Below are positions 12,209 to 23,893 of a stretch of 64,000 nt of DNA, in pieces. Position 1 is the first letter of the stretch. Every line of letters begins with the position of its first letter. The DNA lies in contig OX421494.1 of NCBI GenBank assembly GCA_949126835.1, forward strand, positions 4,161,201-4,225,200. The letters are read 5' to 3'. This DNA comes from Anisus vortex (Eukaryota > Mollusca > Gastropoda > Planorbidae). A program made the translations under genes and the position numbers. The notes below the pieces were generated by a model that was not told the origin of the DNA, made no database searches, and saw nothing but the letters and a program-made list of their open reading frames with translations.

Positions 12209-13885
12209 TGTCAATTCAAAAAAGAGCTGCAAGGTTTATAACCAGTGAATATTCCCAATTGACAAGAGTAACATTATTATCATCATCATCATCATTGGCT
12301 CCATAGTCTCGAAAGACGATTAGATTTGCGCTCCAGTGATTTGGCCAGCCCTGCAAAATTGACTGTGTCTGTGGAGACCTGTCCTTGAGAGACAGGCTCT
12401 ATCGCATCTCTGGCACTTGAAAGCTGGACCGTTGGAGATTGTTAGGGGCAGCCTACTTTTCTTCGCTGCTCGTTTAGCCTCCGCCATAAGGCGAAGTTTG
12501 CCCTCAACCGCATTTATACCGGTATGTAAGGTGCCTCTCCAACTATTTCTGTGCTGAGCAAGGTTCTCCCAGTTTCCGACCTCTACATCTATAGCCTTTA
12601 GATCACGTTTGCAGACGTCCTTGCACCTGAGTTGGGGGCGGCCGGTAGCTCTCTTGCCTTCCGCGAGCTCAGCCTATAGCAGGTCTTTTGGGATTCGCCC
12701 ATCCTCCATCCTGGAAACATGGCCAAGCCACCGAAGACGTCGTTGGCAAAGGAGAGTGATCATGCTAGGCATGTTAGCCCGTTGCAAGACCTCGTTGTTT
12801 GTTATGCGGTCCTTCCAAGATATCCCAAGTATGCGTCTGAGTCTGAGGCAGCGCATGTGGAAAGAAGAGAGTCTCTTTTCTTGCGATGCGTACAGGGTCC
12901 AATTTCGCTGGCGTACAGGAGAGTGCTGATCACACATGCACGATAGACAGCTATTTTTGTATTAATAGACATCATCTTGTTGGCCCATATTCTTTGCGTC
13001 AGCCTGGACAAAGTCGCGGAAGCCTTGCCGATTCTCCTGCTGATTTCTGTGTCCAGTGATAGATCGGTGGTGATGGTGGAGCCAAGGTATGTGAACTGAT
13101 CAACAACATCTAATTTGGTACCGTTGATGTATATGTTGGATGGGTCAGCTCCTTGAACCATCACGTTGGTCTTTCTTATACTAATTGTTAGACCAAAATC
13201 TTGGCAGGTCCTGGAGAAGCGGTCCATCGAGGATTGTAGCTCCTCCTCAGTGTGTGTGACAAAGGCGGCGTCATCCGCGAACAGCAAGTCTTTGACTGTT
13301 CTTCTGCGGATTTTTCGCCTTGCCCTTAGCCTGGACAATCTGAAAAGCCCTCCGTCTGACCGGGTGTGCAAGTAAATCCCCTCCCTGGATTCTCTTAAGG
13401 CATTGTTTAGCAAGGTTGAGAAGAAGATCCCAAAGAGAGTTGGGGCAAGAACGCATCCTTGTTTCACTCCTGTGCTTATGGCGAAAGCGCTAGAATATTC
13501 GCCAAGAGTAACACCATTAGTCAAATCACTAAACCTAGAAACACTAGAGGACAGAAGAGCAAAGCGTAAAGTAGTAATAATACATAAGGCATTAAACTCT
13601 AATTTAGAAATACAAAACAATAACAACCTGGTGCAAAGCTCAGATAAACATAAAGACAAAAACACTTTCCTTGTCCCTTATGCGAGAACTAATGCATATA
13701 AGTAATCTTTCTTCCCGAGTGGCATTCTGGCATGGAATGGGTTGCCTGAACAAACCAGGAAAATCAATAACTTAACCTCATTTAAAACATTAATAAAAAT
13801 GCAAGACTAGACTCGGACCACGGATGAGCGTAGGACGCAATAATCTTCTTTATAGAAAGAGCGTCTGTAATGTATAAGATAAGAT
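12209..13885 (+). mobile_element. LINE-A 3' end (host of the nested insertion)
   Basis: The plus strand encodes IQKRAARFITSEYSQLTRVT up to 12273 and resumes after the nested insert (one copy of the target duplication removed) in the same frame as PLVKSLNLETLEDRRAKRK, then FLVPYARTNAYK and PSGILAWNGLPEQTR. This is the C-terminal end of a non-LTR ORF2. The 3' UTR at about 13815-13885 carries AATAATCTTCTTTATAGAAA and GCGTCTGTAATGTATAAGAT. It is 5' truncated near 12209. Stops after NAYK show decay. Confidence 0.85.
12274..13502 (-). mobile_element. LINE 3' fragment (RTE-like ORF2 end) nested inside another LINE
   Basis: The minus strand encodes ORF2 from GVKQGCVLAPTLFGIFF, through FADDAAFVTHTEEELQ (catalytic FADD box) and FTYLGSTITTDLSLD, to a C-terminal zinc knuckle CQRCDRACLSRTGLHRHSQF and a stop at about 12312. 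The frame shifts near 12900. The 3' tail is a run of ATGATG/ATAATA repeats at 12274-12296. The element is flanked by the direct repeat CAAGAGTAACA at 12263-12273 and 13503-13513, an 11-bp target-site duplication. It is 5' truncated within the reverse transcriptase. Confidence 0.9.
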
Positions 13886-14701
13886 TATATTTTTTAACAG
13901 ACTCGATAAATCACCGTACTTTTTTCATCAATTTCATTTCACTGCTTTCTTTCCTCTGTACTCTATGCACTACATCGGGAAAAAAAAGGGGAGGGAGAGT
14001 GTTTACCCCTTCCACTCCCCCCCCCCCCTTTTCGTTTTTCCTCTATAGCTTTGTTGACGTAAAGTTTAATTATATTCAATTTATTTCCGATTAATTTTTG
14101 TTTTACACAAAGAGAAATGCACTCTAAAGGGAAATGAGAATGTTTTGTTTCTTGCATAGAAAATTTATTTAATTACTTCCCTTTGATTTTCCTCCTTTTT
14201 ATTTAAACTTCAATTCTAACAGTTTGAGGGTTTTCCCATTGTCCACGAGTCTACTCGAGTTCGGGTATAAAACAATATTCATACAGTATATTTCTATACA
14301 CCTTCTGTGTTTATACGTTTCAAAAATATCTTTATCATAAAATTTAGGCCGACATTTTCAGCTAGGTGTTGCTTGCACATCATCAACTTTTTTAGTACTA
14401 CATTTTTATACTATTCAGGCTGCCAACAAAAACAACAGTTTATTTATAAATTCTCAAAGTTTCTTAGAGATACTTGACATAAACCTTGAGTATAACAAGC
14501 TACCACAATGGACACATAGAATATAATCAACCCATCTTTGGGTTGAGAACAACATATTTCTGACCTGATGAATGATAATGAGTTATGGCTCCAGCCGAAA
14601 TCCTTTACGAAATTTTAACCAATGATTTCAGTCAAATGACATATTCTGCCATAGTCTAGAGTCTAGTGCTATAGATAAACCCAGCCAAACTTAGATCTTA
14701 A

Positions 14702-14774
14702 CCCTTACAGTCCCGGGCGCGTATATAGCGGAACTGAAGGAAGCATAGATAGAAGTAGGTCGGTATTAGAAGGG
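14702..14774. mobile_element. 73-bp piggyBac-like micro-element
   Basis: Flanked by TTAA at 14698-14701 and 14775-14778. Starts CCCTTACAGTCCCGGG and ends AGAAGGG. TTAA targets with CCC/GGG ends are piggyBac traits, but the inverted match is only about 5 bp, so this is tentative. Confidence 0.4.
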
Positions 14775-14910
14775 TTAAATGGGATGAAATTGGTACCGGA
14801 AAGTTATCGCAATAAGCCAATTAAATAATTGTCTTAAGGTATTGAGTGTTAGCTGTAACAACAGCTAATGTTTACAGATTGTGTGACTCACACAAGATCG
14901 TATAAACAGT

Positions 14911-14983
14911 CCGGGTTCTAGTTTTTGGAGCCTAGTGGACGTAAAAGTCTTTTATCTAGAAGGAACGTCTGTAAACTTATAAG
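14911..14983 (+). mobile_element. SINE-A tail fragment
   Basis: tccgggttctagtttttgga, gcctagtggacgtaaaagtc and ttttatctagaaggaacgtc match the B-box-to-tail part of SINE-A. The head is absent. Confidence 0.65.
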
Positions 14984-15519
14984 TCATTCAAGACCACAAC
15001 TGCGTTCGGAATTCCTCAACTAATTGTCCACCAGTCTAAAGGCACTATTTTTTTTTAAGGCGATCCAGAGACTAAGACATAATGTTCAGGCCAATCTTGG
15101 TTCACATGACAACACTCTGTTGCTGACAACTAAGTCTGCACTAAATGACTTGGTTTTTTTATTGGTCAATACCAACTACCCTGAGAGAATAGCCGAGACA
15201 CTTCCATCACTCTCTACTCTATGAACAGCAGCCGTGAGATTAGTGTGTTATCGTTGTGTCAACACGGCGATTGGCTATTATAGAAATGTGTGTAGGCCTA
15301 TTTACCTACTGGCGGAAATCGCTATTGAGTTCATGGAAAATCGATCAATGATTGGTGGAGGGGGGGGGATCGATCTAAGACGATCGGTCAAGTCCTGGGC
15401 CTCATCAATTAATCAAGACACACGAAGAGAATGGCATGGATCCGCTGATAGCTTTATTATTGTAATTATGAGTATGGTGTTTCGTTGGCATCAGAAATGA
15501 TAAACTATGAATCTCACTA

Positions 15520-15800
15520 TGTATCGATGTACCTATCTATCCATTGATCGATCTAACTATCTACCTTTCTATCTATTTATCCATTCATATAAACTATCAG
15601 TCATTTTGTATATCTAGCTATCTACCTATATGAGTATCTATAGATCTATACGTCTATATATTCATCCATTTATCTATCAATATTTCCGTAAATGTATATA
15701 TCTTCGGTTTATCTATACTATCTATCTATTCATATATCTAACTTTCAATGTATCTACATCTAACTATATGCCCTACCATCTGTCTATCTATTCATCTAAC
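15520..15800. repeat. Imperfect TCTA microsatellite
   Basis: tatctatc, atctatcc and ctatctat motifs throughout, strongly diverged. Confidence 0.8.
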
Positions 15801-16402
15801 AGCATACTTTACATTTGCCTGATTAAATCCATACACACACATCTAATAGCACACAGTGCAAACATCTACCTTACCTGGCGCACCTCAAGTATAGACATAA
15901 AAAAAACACGTCATAATAAGCTCATATATAAGTGCTGATTATTAAAGATACCAAAAAAAAATAAAAAATTACATATGTTTCCTATCAAAGTAGCCTATAT
16001 AATAGTTACAAAAAATATATTTTTGTTATATTTTAAAAGTAAAAAAAAACACATACAAATTTAGTCATAAACTATAAAAAATAAGATGAGTATATTTATG
16101 ATCCAGAAATGTACAGGTGGGTACAAAATTCTTTAGTTGGATGGAATTCTGGCTCCGGTCCCATTTTTTGATGAATATTTATTTATAGACTCCATCTACT
16201 TTTCGCATTGGTTCTAAAATAAAACTATTTTTTTAAACAAATCTACGCTTCAGTGATGTTTACTATACCCCCCCCCCCCTCCCACTGCCTTCCCTTCCGC
16301 AACTCCTGATTCGTGACGGGTGCAATGGTAATTAGATTACGTCATTACACAAAAAAACAACAAATCGGTGACTGGCTATAGTCGAAAGACCAAAGAAATC
16401 AA

Positions 16403-19400
16403 TGGACCGAAGACTATAACAATATGAACACATTAAAGACTGTAACAATATGAACACATTAAAGACTATAACAATATGAACACATTAAAGACTATAACAA
16501 TATGAACACATTGAAGACTATAACAATATGAACACATTAAAGACTGTAACAATATGAACACATTAAAGACTATAACAATATGAACACATTAAATACTATA
16601 ACAATATGAACACATTAAAGATTATAACAATATGAACACATTAAATACTATAACAATATGAACACATTAAAGACTATAACAATATGAACACATTAAAGAC
16701 TATAACTATATGAACACATTAAAGACTATAACAATATGAACACATTAAAGACTATAACTATATGAACACATTAAAGACTATAACAATATGAACACATTAA
16801 AGACTATAACAATATGAAAACATTAAAGACAATGACAATATGAACACATTAAAGACTATAACAATACGAACACATTAAAGACTATAACAATATGAACACA
16901 TTGAAGACTATAACTATATGAAAACATTAAAGACTATAACAATATGAACACATTAAAGAATATAACTATATGAACACATTAAAGACTATAAAAATATAAA
17001 ACACATTGAAGACTATAACAATATGAACACATTAAAGACTATAACAATATGAACACATTAAAGACTATAACAATATGAACACATTAAAGACTATAACAAT
17101 ATGAACACATTAAAGACTATAACAATATGAACACATTAAAGACTATAAATATATGAACACATTAAAGACTATAACTATATGAACACAGTAAAGCTATAAC
17201 AATATGAACACATTAAAGCCTATAACAATATGAACACATTGAAGACTATAACAATATGAACACATTAAAGACTGTAACAATATGAACACATTAAAGACTA
17301 TAACAATATGAACACATTAAAGACTATAACAATATGAAAACATTGAAGACTATAACAATATGAACACATTAAAGACTGTAACAATATGAACACATTAAAG
17401 ACTATAACAATATGAACACATTAAATACTATAACAATATGAACACATTAAAGATTATAACAATATGAACACATTAAATACTATAACAATATGAACACATT
17501 AAAGACTATAACAATATGAACACATTAAATACTATAACAATATGAACACATTAAAGACTATAACAATATGAACACATTAAAGACTATAACTATATGAACA
17601 CATTAAAGACTATAACAATATGAACACATTAAAGACTATAACAATATGAAAACATTAAAGACAATGACAATATGAACACATTAAAGACTATAACAATACG
17701 AACACATTAAAGACTATAACAATATGAACACATTAAATACTATAACAATATGAACACATTGAAGACTATAACTATATGAAAACATTAAAGACTATAACAA
17801 TATGAACACATTAAAGAATATAACTATATGAACACATTAAAGACTATAAAAATATAAAACACATTGAAGACTATAACAATATGAACACATTAAAGACTAT
17901 AACAATATGAACACATTAAATACTATAACAATATGAACACATTAAAGACTATAACAATATGAACACATTAAAGACTATAACAATATGAACACATTAAAGA
18001 CTATAAATATATGAACACATTAAAGACTATAACTATATGAACACAGTAAAGACTATAACAATATGAACACATTAAAGCCTATAACAATATGAACACATTA
18101 AAGACTATAACAATATGAACACATTAAAGACTATAACAATATGAACACATTGAAGACTTTAACAATATGAACACATTGAAGACTATAACAATATGAACAC
18201 ATTAAAGACTATAATAATATGAACACATTGAAGACTATAACAATATGAACACATTAAAGACTATAACAATATGAACACATTAAAGACTATAACAATATGA
18301 ACACATTAAAGACTATAACAATATAAACACGTTAAGGACTATAACAATATGAACACGTTAAAGACTATAACAATATGAACACGTTAAAAACTATAACAAT
18401 ATGAACACGTTAAAGACTATAACATTATCAACACGTTAAGGACTATAACAATATGAACACGTTCAAGACTATAACAATATGAACACGTTAAAGACTATAA
18501 CATTATCAACACGTTAAGGACTATAACAATTACTTACTTACGCCCGTCAACCCCTGTCGGAGTATGGGCCACCAACAACAGTTTTCCAGATTCTCCTATC
18601 CTGGGCTATCCTCTCTAGCTGGTTCGAGCTCAAGCCCATCTTGGTGAGTTCGGCTTCCAGGTCACGCCTCCATGTATTTCTTGGGCGGCCCCTCTTCCTT
18701 TTTCCTTGGGTATTCCATCGCAATGCCTGCCTTGTAATGTTGTTTGTTGATTTTCGTAATGTGTGACCTATCTAACCCCATCTTCTTTTCTTGATCTCCT
18801 CTTCAATCGGGGCATGGCCTGGTCCTTTCTAAAAGGCTGACATTGCTGATGGTGTCAGGCCATCGTATATGCAGGATTCTTCTAAGGCAGCTGTTGGTAG
18901 ATGCTTGGAGTTTCCTAATGGTGGTCTTTGTCATCCGCCATGTCTCAGCTCCAAATAGTAAGACTGACTTCACATTGGAATTGAACAGTCGGATCTTAGT
19001 GTTCCTGGACAACTCTCTGGACTTCCATATGTTATTTACCTGTATAAGGACTGCCCTTTCCAATCCTTGCCTTGACATCTGCATCTGTTCCACCCTGTTG
19101 GTCTACTATACTGCCCAGATATGTAAATGACTGTACTTCTTCCAGCTGGCTTTCATTAAGGGTGACGACATTCGTGCTGGTGGGGTTAATTTTCAGGATC
19201 TTGGACTATAACAATATGAACACATTAAAGACTATAACAATATGAACACGTTAAAGACTATAACAATATGAACACATTAAATACTATAACAATATGAACT
19301 CATTTAAATACTATAACAATATGAACACATTAAAGACTATAACAATATGAACACATTAAAGACTATAACAATATGAACTCATTAAATACTATAACAATAT

Positions 19401-20558
19401 GAACACGTTAAAGACTATAACAATATGAACACATTAAATACTATAACAATATGAACACATTAAAGACTATAACAATATGAACACATTAATGACTATAACT
19501 ATATGAACACATTAAAGACTATAACAATATGAACACATTAAAGACTATAACAATATGAACACATTAAAGACTATAACAATATGAACTCATTAAATACTAT
19601 AACAATATGAACACATTAAAGACTATAACAATATGAACACGTTAAAGACTATAACAATATGAACACATTAAAGACTAGAACAATATGAACACATTAAAGA
19701 CTATAACAATATGAACACATTAATGACTATAACAATATGAGCACATTAAAGACTATAACAATATGAACACATTAAAGACTATAACAATATGAACACATTA
19801 AAGACTATAACAATATGAACACATTAAAGACTATAACAATATGAACACATTAATGACTATAACAATATGAACACATTAAAGACTATAACAATATGAACAC
19901 ATTAAAGACTATAACAATATGAACACATTAAAGACTATAACAATATGAACTCATTAAATACTATAACAATATGAACACATTAAAGACTAGAACAATATGA
20001 ACACATTAAAGACTATAACAATATGAACACATTAATGACTATAACAATATGAACACATTAAAGACCATAACAATATGAACACATTAAAGACTATAACAAT
20101 ATGAACACATTAAAGACTATAACAATATGAACACGTTAAAGACTATAACAATATGAACACATTAAAGACTAGAACAATATGAACACATTAAAGACTATAA
20201 CAATATGAACACGTTAAAGACTATAACAATATGAACACATTAAAGACTATAACAATATGAACACATTAAAGACTATAACAATATGAACACATTAATGACT
20301 ATAACAATATGAACACATTAAAGACCATAACAATATGAACACATTAAAGACTATAACAATATGAACACATTAAAGACTATAACAATATGAACACGTTAAA
20401 GACTATAACAATATGAACACATTAAAGACTAGAACAATATGAACACATTAAAGACTATAACAATATGAACACATTAAAGACTATAACAATATGAACACAT
20501 TAAAGACTATAACAATATGAACACATTAAAGACTATAACAATATGAACACATTAAAAT
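16403..20558. repeat. 26-bp satellite array, about 130 units, interrupted by a LINE
   Basis: Unit of 26 bp beginning ACTATAACAATATGAACACA then ttaaag. It runs 16403-18530 and 19203-20558 around the LINE at 18531-19202. Variants (gactgtaac, aatactataac, aaaacatt, acacgtt) are not random: blocks of about 32-33 units recur in order in the left part. The acacgtt type is concentrated next to the insertion. No coding potential. Confidence 0.97.
18531..19202 (-). mobile_element. 5'-truncated LINE inserted in the 26-bp satellite
   Basis: The minus strand encodes an ORF2 C-terminus in broken frames: FTYLGSIVDQQGGTDADVKA, then NIWKSRELSRNTKIRLFNSN, VLLFGAETWRMTKTTIRK, CLRRILHIRWPDTISNVSLL, and near the end DLEAELTKMG and QLERIAQDRR. 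The 3' end is a TAAG-type repeat (tacttacttac on the plus strand). GGACTATAACAAT flanks both sides (18518-18530 and 19203-19215), compatible with a 13-bp target duplication of a satellite unit. Confidence 0.9.
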
Positions 20559-20671
20559 CAGAACAACGGCAAAGACAAAGTAAGAAAAATGCTTTTCAAA
20601 TAATACATTAAAATTTAATAACTGTATTTGTGTGGAGTTTCAACAAGACAAGTTTATATACAAAGTCTCAG

Positions 20672-20993
20672 CAGTATGGTTAACCGGCAGTGTAGTGGAC
20701 CGGCAGTGTAGTTGACCGGCAGTATGGTTGACCGGCAGTGTTGTTGACCGGCAGTGTGGTTAACCGGCAGTATGGTTGACCGGCAGTGTGGTTGACCGGC
20801 AGTATGGTTGACCGGCAGTATGGTTGACCGGCAGTATGGTTGACCGGCAGTATGGTTGACCGGCAGTGTTGTTGACCGGCAGTATGGTTGACCGGCAGTG
20901 TGGTTGACCGGCAGTGTTGTTGACCGGCAGTATGGTTGACCGGCAGTGTGGTTGACCGGCAGTGTGGTTGACCGGCAGTATGGTTGACCAGTT
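20672..20993. repeat. 16-bp minisatellite
   Basis: About 20 units of GGTTGACCGGCAGTAT, with TATGG/GTGTGG/GTTGTT variants. It is much more GC-rich than its surroundings. The open frame on the minus strand is only the periodic translation. Confidence 0.95.
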
Positions 20994-23366
20994 ATACGTT
21001 GTTATTTTTTTTTGTTCAAAACGTAAGGTTGTCATGGGGTTAAAATCATTAACAGCAGATATACCAACATAAGCAATTTACAAATAAAAATATTTTAAAG
21101 AGTTTTTTTTAAATATATTTTTAATTTCAACTCTAATAGATTGGGATCTAAAACAATGTACATCAAGTGGATGAACCAAAATTGTATAAAAGCAAAACAA
21201 TACGTCAAAAAAATAAAATAAAGACATTTTTTATTTATTGGAGAACTTCATATAGTCTATAGATTATATGAAAATATGGATTTATTTAGTAGTTATCTTT
21301 CCTTTAGGTCAACACGAGGAACAACAAAACCGGAAGCCCTATAAAGTGTACGCGGATTATTTTTAAAATCTTGTACAAACAATATCCACTTCTGTAGGCC
21401 TACTCATGGACATCAAAGATGGTGAAGTGTGTAAACCACCGATACGCTTACATTAAGAGTACACCGGTGGGCTAACGCACGGGGGACTGCCGAGAAGCCC
21501 CGAGACTCGGTGGGGGAGGAAGCAATGAGCGCAACAATCCCGTCCCACCAAGTCTTGGTGCCTGGATGTCTAGGCCTATTAAGTCTGGGATTTGATGCTA
21601 CTGGGCGACAGTGCAGGAATACGAGCGAGCTGAGCCACCACGTTAAATGATCTAGGGAAAATCCGCAGGTGGGGGAGCAGCAGAGAAGTGCATGTAGTAC
21701 TGTTACGCGGAAAGCCTTATCGGCGTGCCGCGGGGTGGATAGTCTCGGACAGGATTTTGGTGTACCCCCCCTCCCGATCCACCTTTTATACCATCCGTTT
21801 TTGTTATGAGACATTATAGAGCGATTCCAATATAAGAAAATGTCCACTTTGGGTTATATATATCTATACTGTTACAGGTGTGTAATGCTAGCCGGCCCCT
21901 TTACCGCAATGTCTGACCTAAATTTTTTTTTTTTAAATTTTCTTCGTTGTTGTTTTTTTTACGATCCAGTAATTTTTGCTTTCGGGGGATTTAGCAAACG
22001 CTGGATAATATAGAGTATATAATTTATATTTTTTTTTAAATAACACATTTTGTGATTTTTTGTTGTTGTTGTTGTTGTTGTGTTGATATGTTTAAATTTT
22101 GTAAGTTTATTAATTAATTTAATTTTTGTTTACCGTGTATCAGGAGTTGCGATTACTGAATTAAAATATCCTTTAACAATAATTATGTCCCTTGCACTTG
22201 CCACTAGTTAAAGCCAAGCTGTCGTGACGCAGTGAGAAGAAAGGGGAGATCACTTCCAACGTGTAAGAAAGATAAGGCTTATACTCTCGATAACAAAACG
22301 TCGCCTGTGCTCACGATGTAGATAAATAAGTAGAACTCAAGGTTATGGCGGGAAAAACCCGCCCTGGTTAAAACACGTGGTCTGCAGTTGAATGAAACGA
22401 AAATGGGTCATGGTCTAAAATATACGTTACATATTGTTAGTTTTTGTTAAAAAAAAAAAAAGAATTATTGTCGAATAAACAAGCTTCTCGAGTTATTTGT
22501 ATCATGTTCGAGTAAACAAATAAAAAATTTAAAAGTAATCATTACGCTAGAAATATTTTTTTTTTTAATTTATAAAAATACTTTTATAAACTAGATAGTA
22601 AAAAGATGGTGTAAATATAAAAAAAATCAGTATTACTACCCTAACGGCACTTTACATTGTCCCAACATTTACATATTGGCGGAACTTTGGGCAAACATTG
22701 GGCCAATATAGTTGACTCTATATAAATTGGATTTAATTCCATTTTAAAAAATCTGTGCGTTAAATAAATCTTAAAAAGCTAGTAGAAATGACCTTGGGCT
22801 TGCAGTATTCGCCATTATATACATTCAGTTCACAGCTTTCATCGAAATAGTTTTTAACATAAAAAATAAACTTTTTTTTTTCACACAATATATCACAAAG
22901 AAATAAAACTAAATTTTATATTTTATACATAAAGAAAGTTTTGTTTGCCCGTAAAATTTTGTGTGTTTTTTTTTAGCAAACAAACCGTCCATATCTGAGA
23001 TCGTTGGATGAATGAGCGGAAGTCTGTGCTTCACGTAGCCAGTAGTTGGTTGAACTTGATTGGTTCAATTGTTTAAAGGCTTCGCTTTGATTGGTTGATT
23101 TCCTCACAACATTGATGAGTTGAATTGTTCACGGTGAAGAGAAAAATTAGACTAGCTGAAAAAAAATAATTATCTTTTTATTATGTTGGGCTTCTGAAAT
23201 GGCTTTATGCATTTTATATGAAAATATAAGCTAGTCAGTAAATAAATGTGTAACAGTAAAATGACGGTTGAGTTAACATTGAAAGGCAGTGTTTTAACAA
23301 AACGTGACAAATACCCCCTCCCCCCCCCCCACGTTGCATATTAAAGGGAATTAATTTAACAGTAAA
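20994..23366. other. No gene seen apart from one repeat
   Basis: AT-rich, with a GC-rich patch at 21450-21780 and a GTT run at 22062-22081. Confidence 0.55.
21607..21710. repeat. Dispersed repeat also present at 59058-59150
   Basis: Shares acagtgcaggaatacgagcg, atgatc-aggg-aaatc and gcaggtg-ggag-agcagag with the METAP1 intron 2 copy (plus orientation in both). The rest of the 21450-21780 GC-rich patch has no counterpart in the window. Family unknown. Confidence 0.6.
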
Positions 23367-23603
23367 TGGGACACGGTAGCCAAAGGTCCTGGGTTCGAAT
23401 CCTGATGAAGGTTGGGATTGTTTCCCGAGACTGGAGGGTGTCTTCGAATCTGATTGGTACCTGCCTAAATTGGGGTAAAGTAAAGGCGGCTGTGCATTGT
23501 GCTGGCCACACATTCACCTAATATGTCTTGGCAACAGAAACCTATGAACGCTGCTTCACCGGCCTTATGGATCAATTTGTTCCGAAGGGAATACTTTACT
23601 TCC
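23367..23603 (+). mobile_element. SINE-B copy
   Basis: Contains acacggtagccaaaggtcct, GGGTTCGAATCCTG (B box), gactggagggtgtcttcgaa and the usual 3' end ttgttccgaagggaatactt. The A-box region is shortened. Confidence 0.8.
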
Positions 23604-23644
23604 TTACTTTAAATAGAACAGTAAAGTATCACTTTCAGATGATG

Positions 23645-23893
23645 TCAGTCTATGGGGAAAGTGAAGCAGCGTTCAGTAGTTTCTGTTGCCACGGCATGTA
23701 AATTGTTTGTGTGACCAGCACGGTGCCCAGTCACCTTTTACTTTACTCTAGTCATTAACAGGTAAACATCGTAGCTGGGCAGACTGAAGGACACCCTCAA
23801 GAAATGGGGGGGGGGGGGAATCATTGACTTCACCAGGGCTCGAAACCGGAGACTTCTGGTGCGGTAACGCCAGCGTGCGGCCACGTGCCCCTT
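23645..23893 (-). mobile_element. SINE-B copy, inverted relative to its neighbour
   Basis: Reverse-orientation body with gtgaagcagcgttcagtagt, tgggcagactgaaggacacc, a G run at 23808-23818, and the head ggctcgaaaccggagacttc ending gtgcggccacgtgccc. It lies about 40 bp from the plus-strand copy. Confidence 0.8.

Larger units (their letters stand above)
13886..16402. other. No host gene
   Basis: Contains the TTAA-flanked micro-element, a SINE-A tail and a microsatellite. The remainder is AT-rich without exon signals that I can support. Confidence 0.55.

Noticed and set aside
16403..20558. Possible CRISPR-like array
   Set aside because: The units are directly adjacent with no unique spacers, no cas genes, and eukaryotic context; it is satellite DNA.
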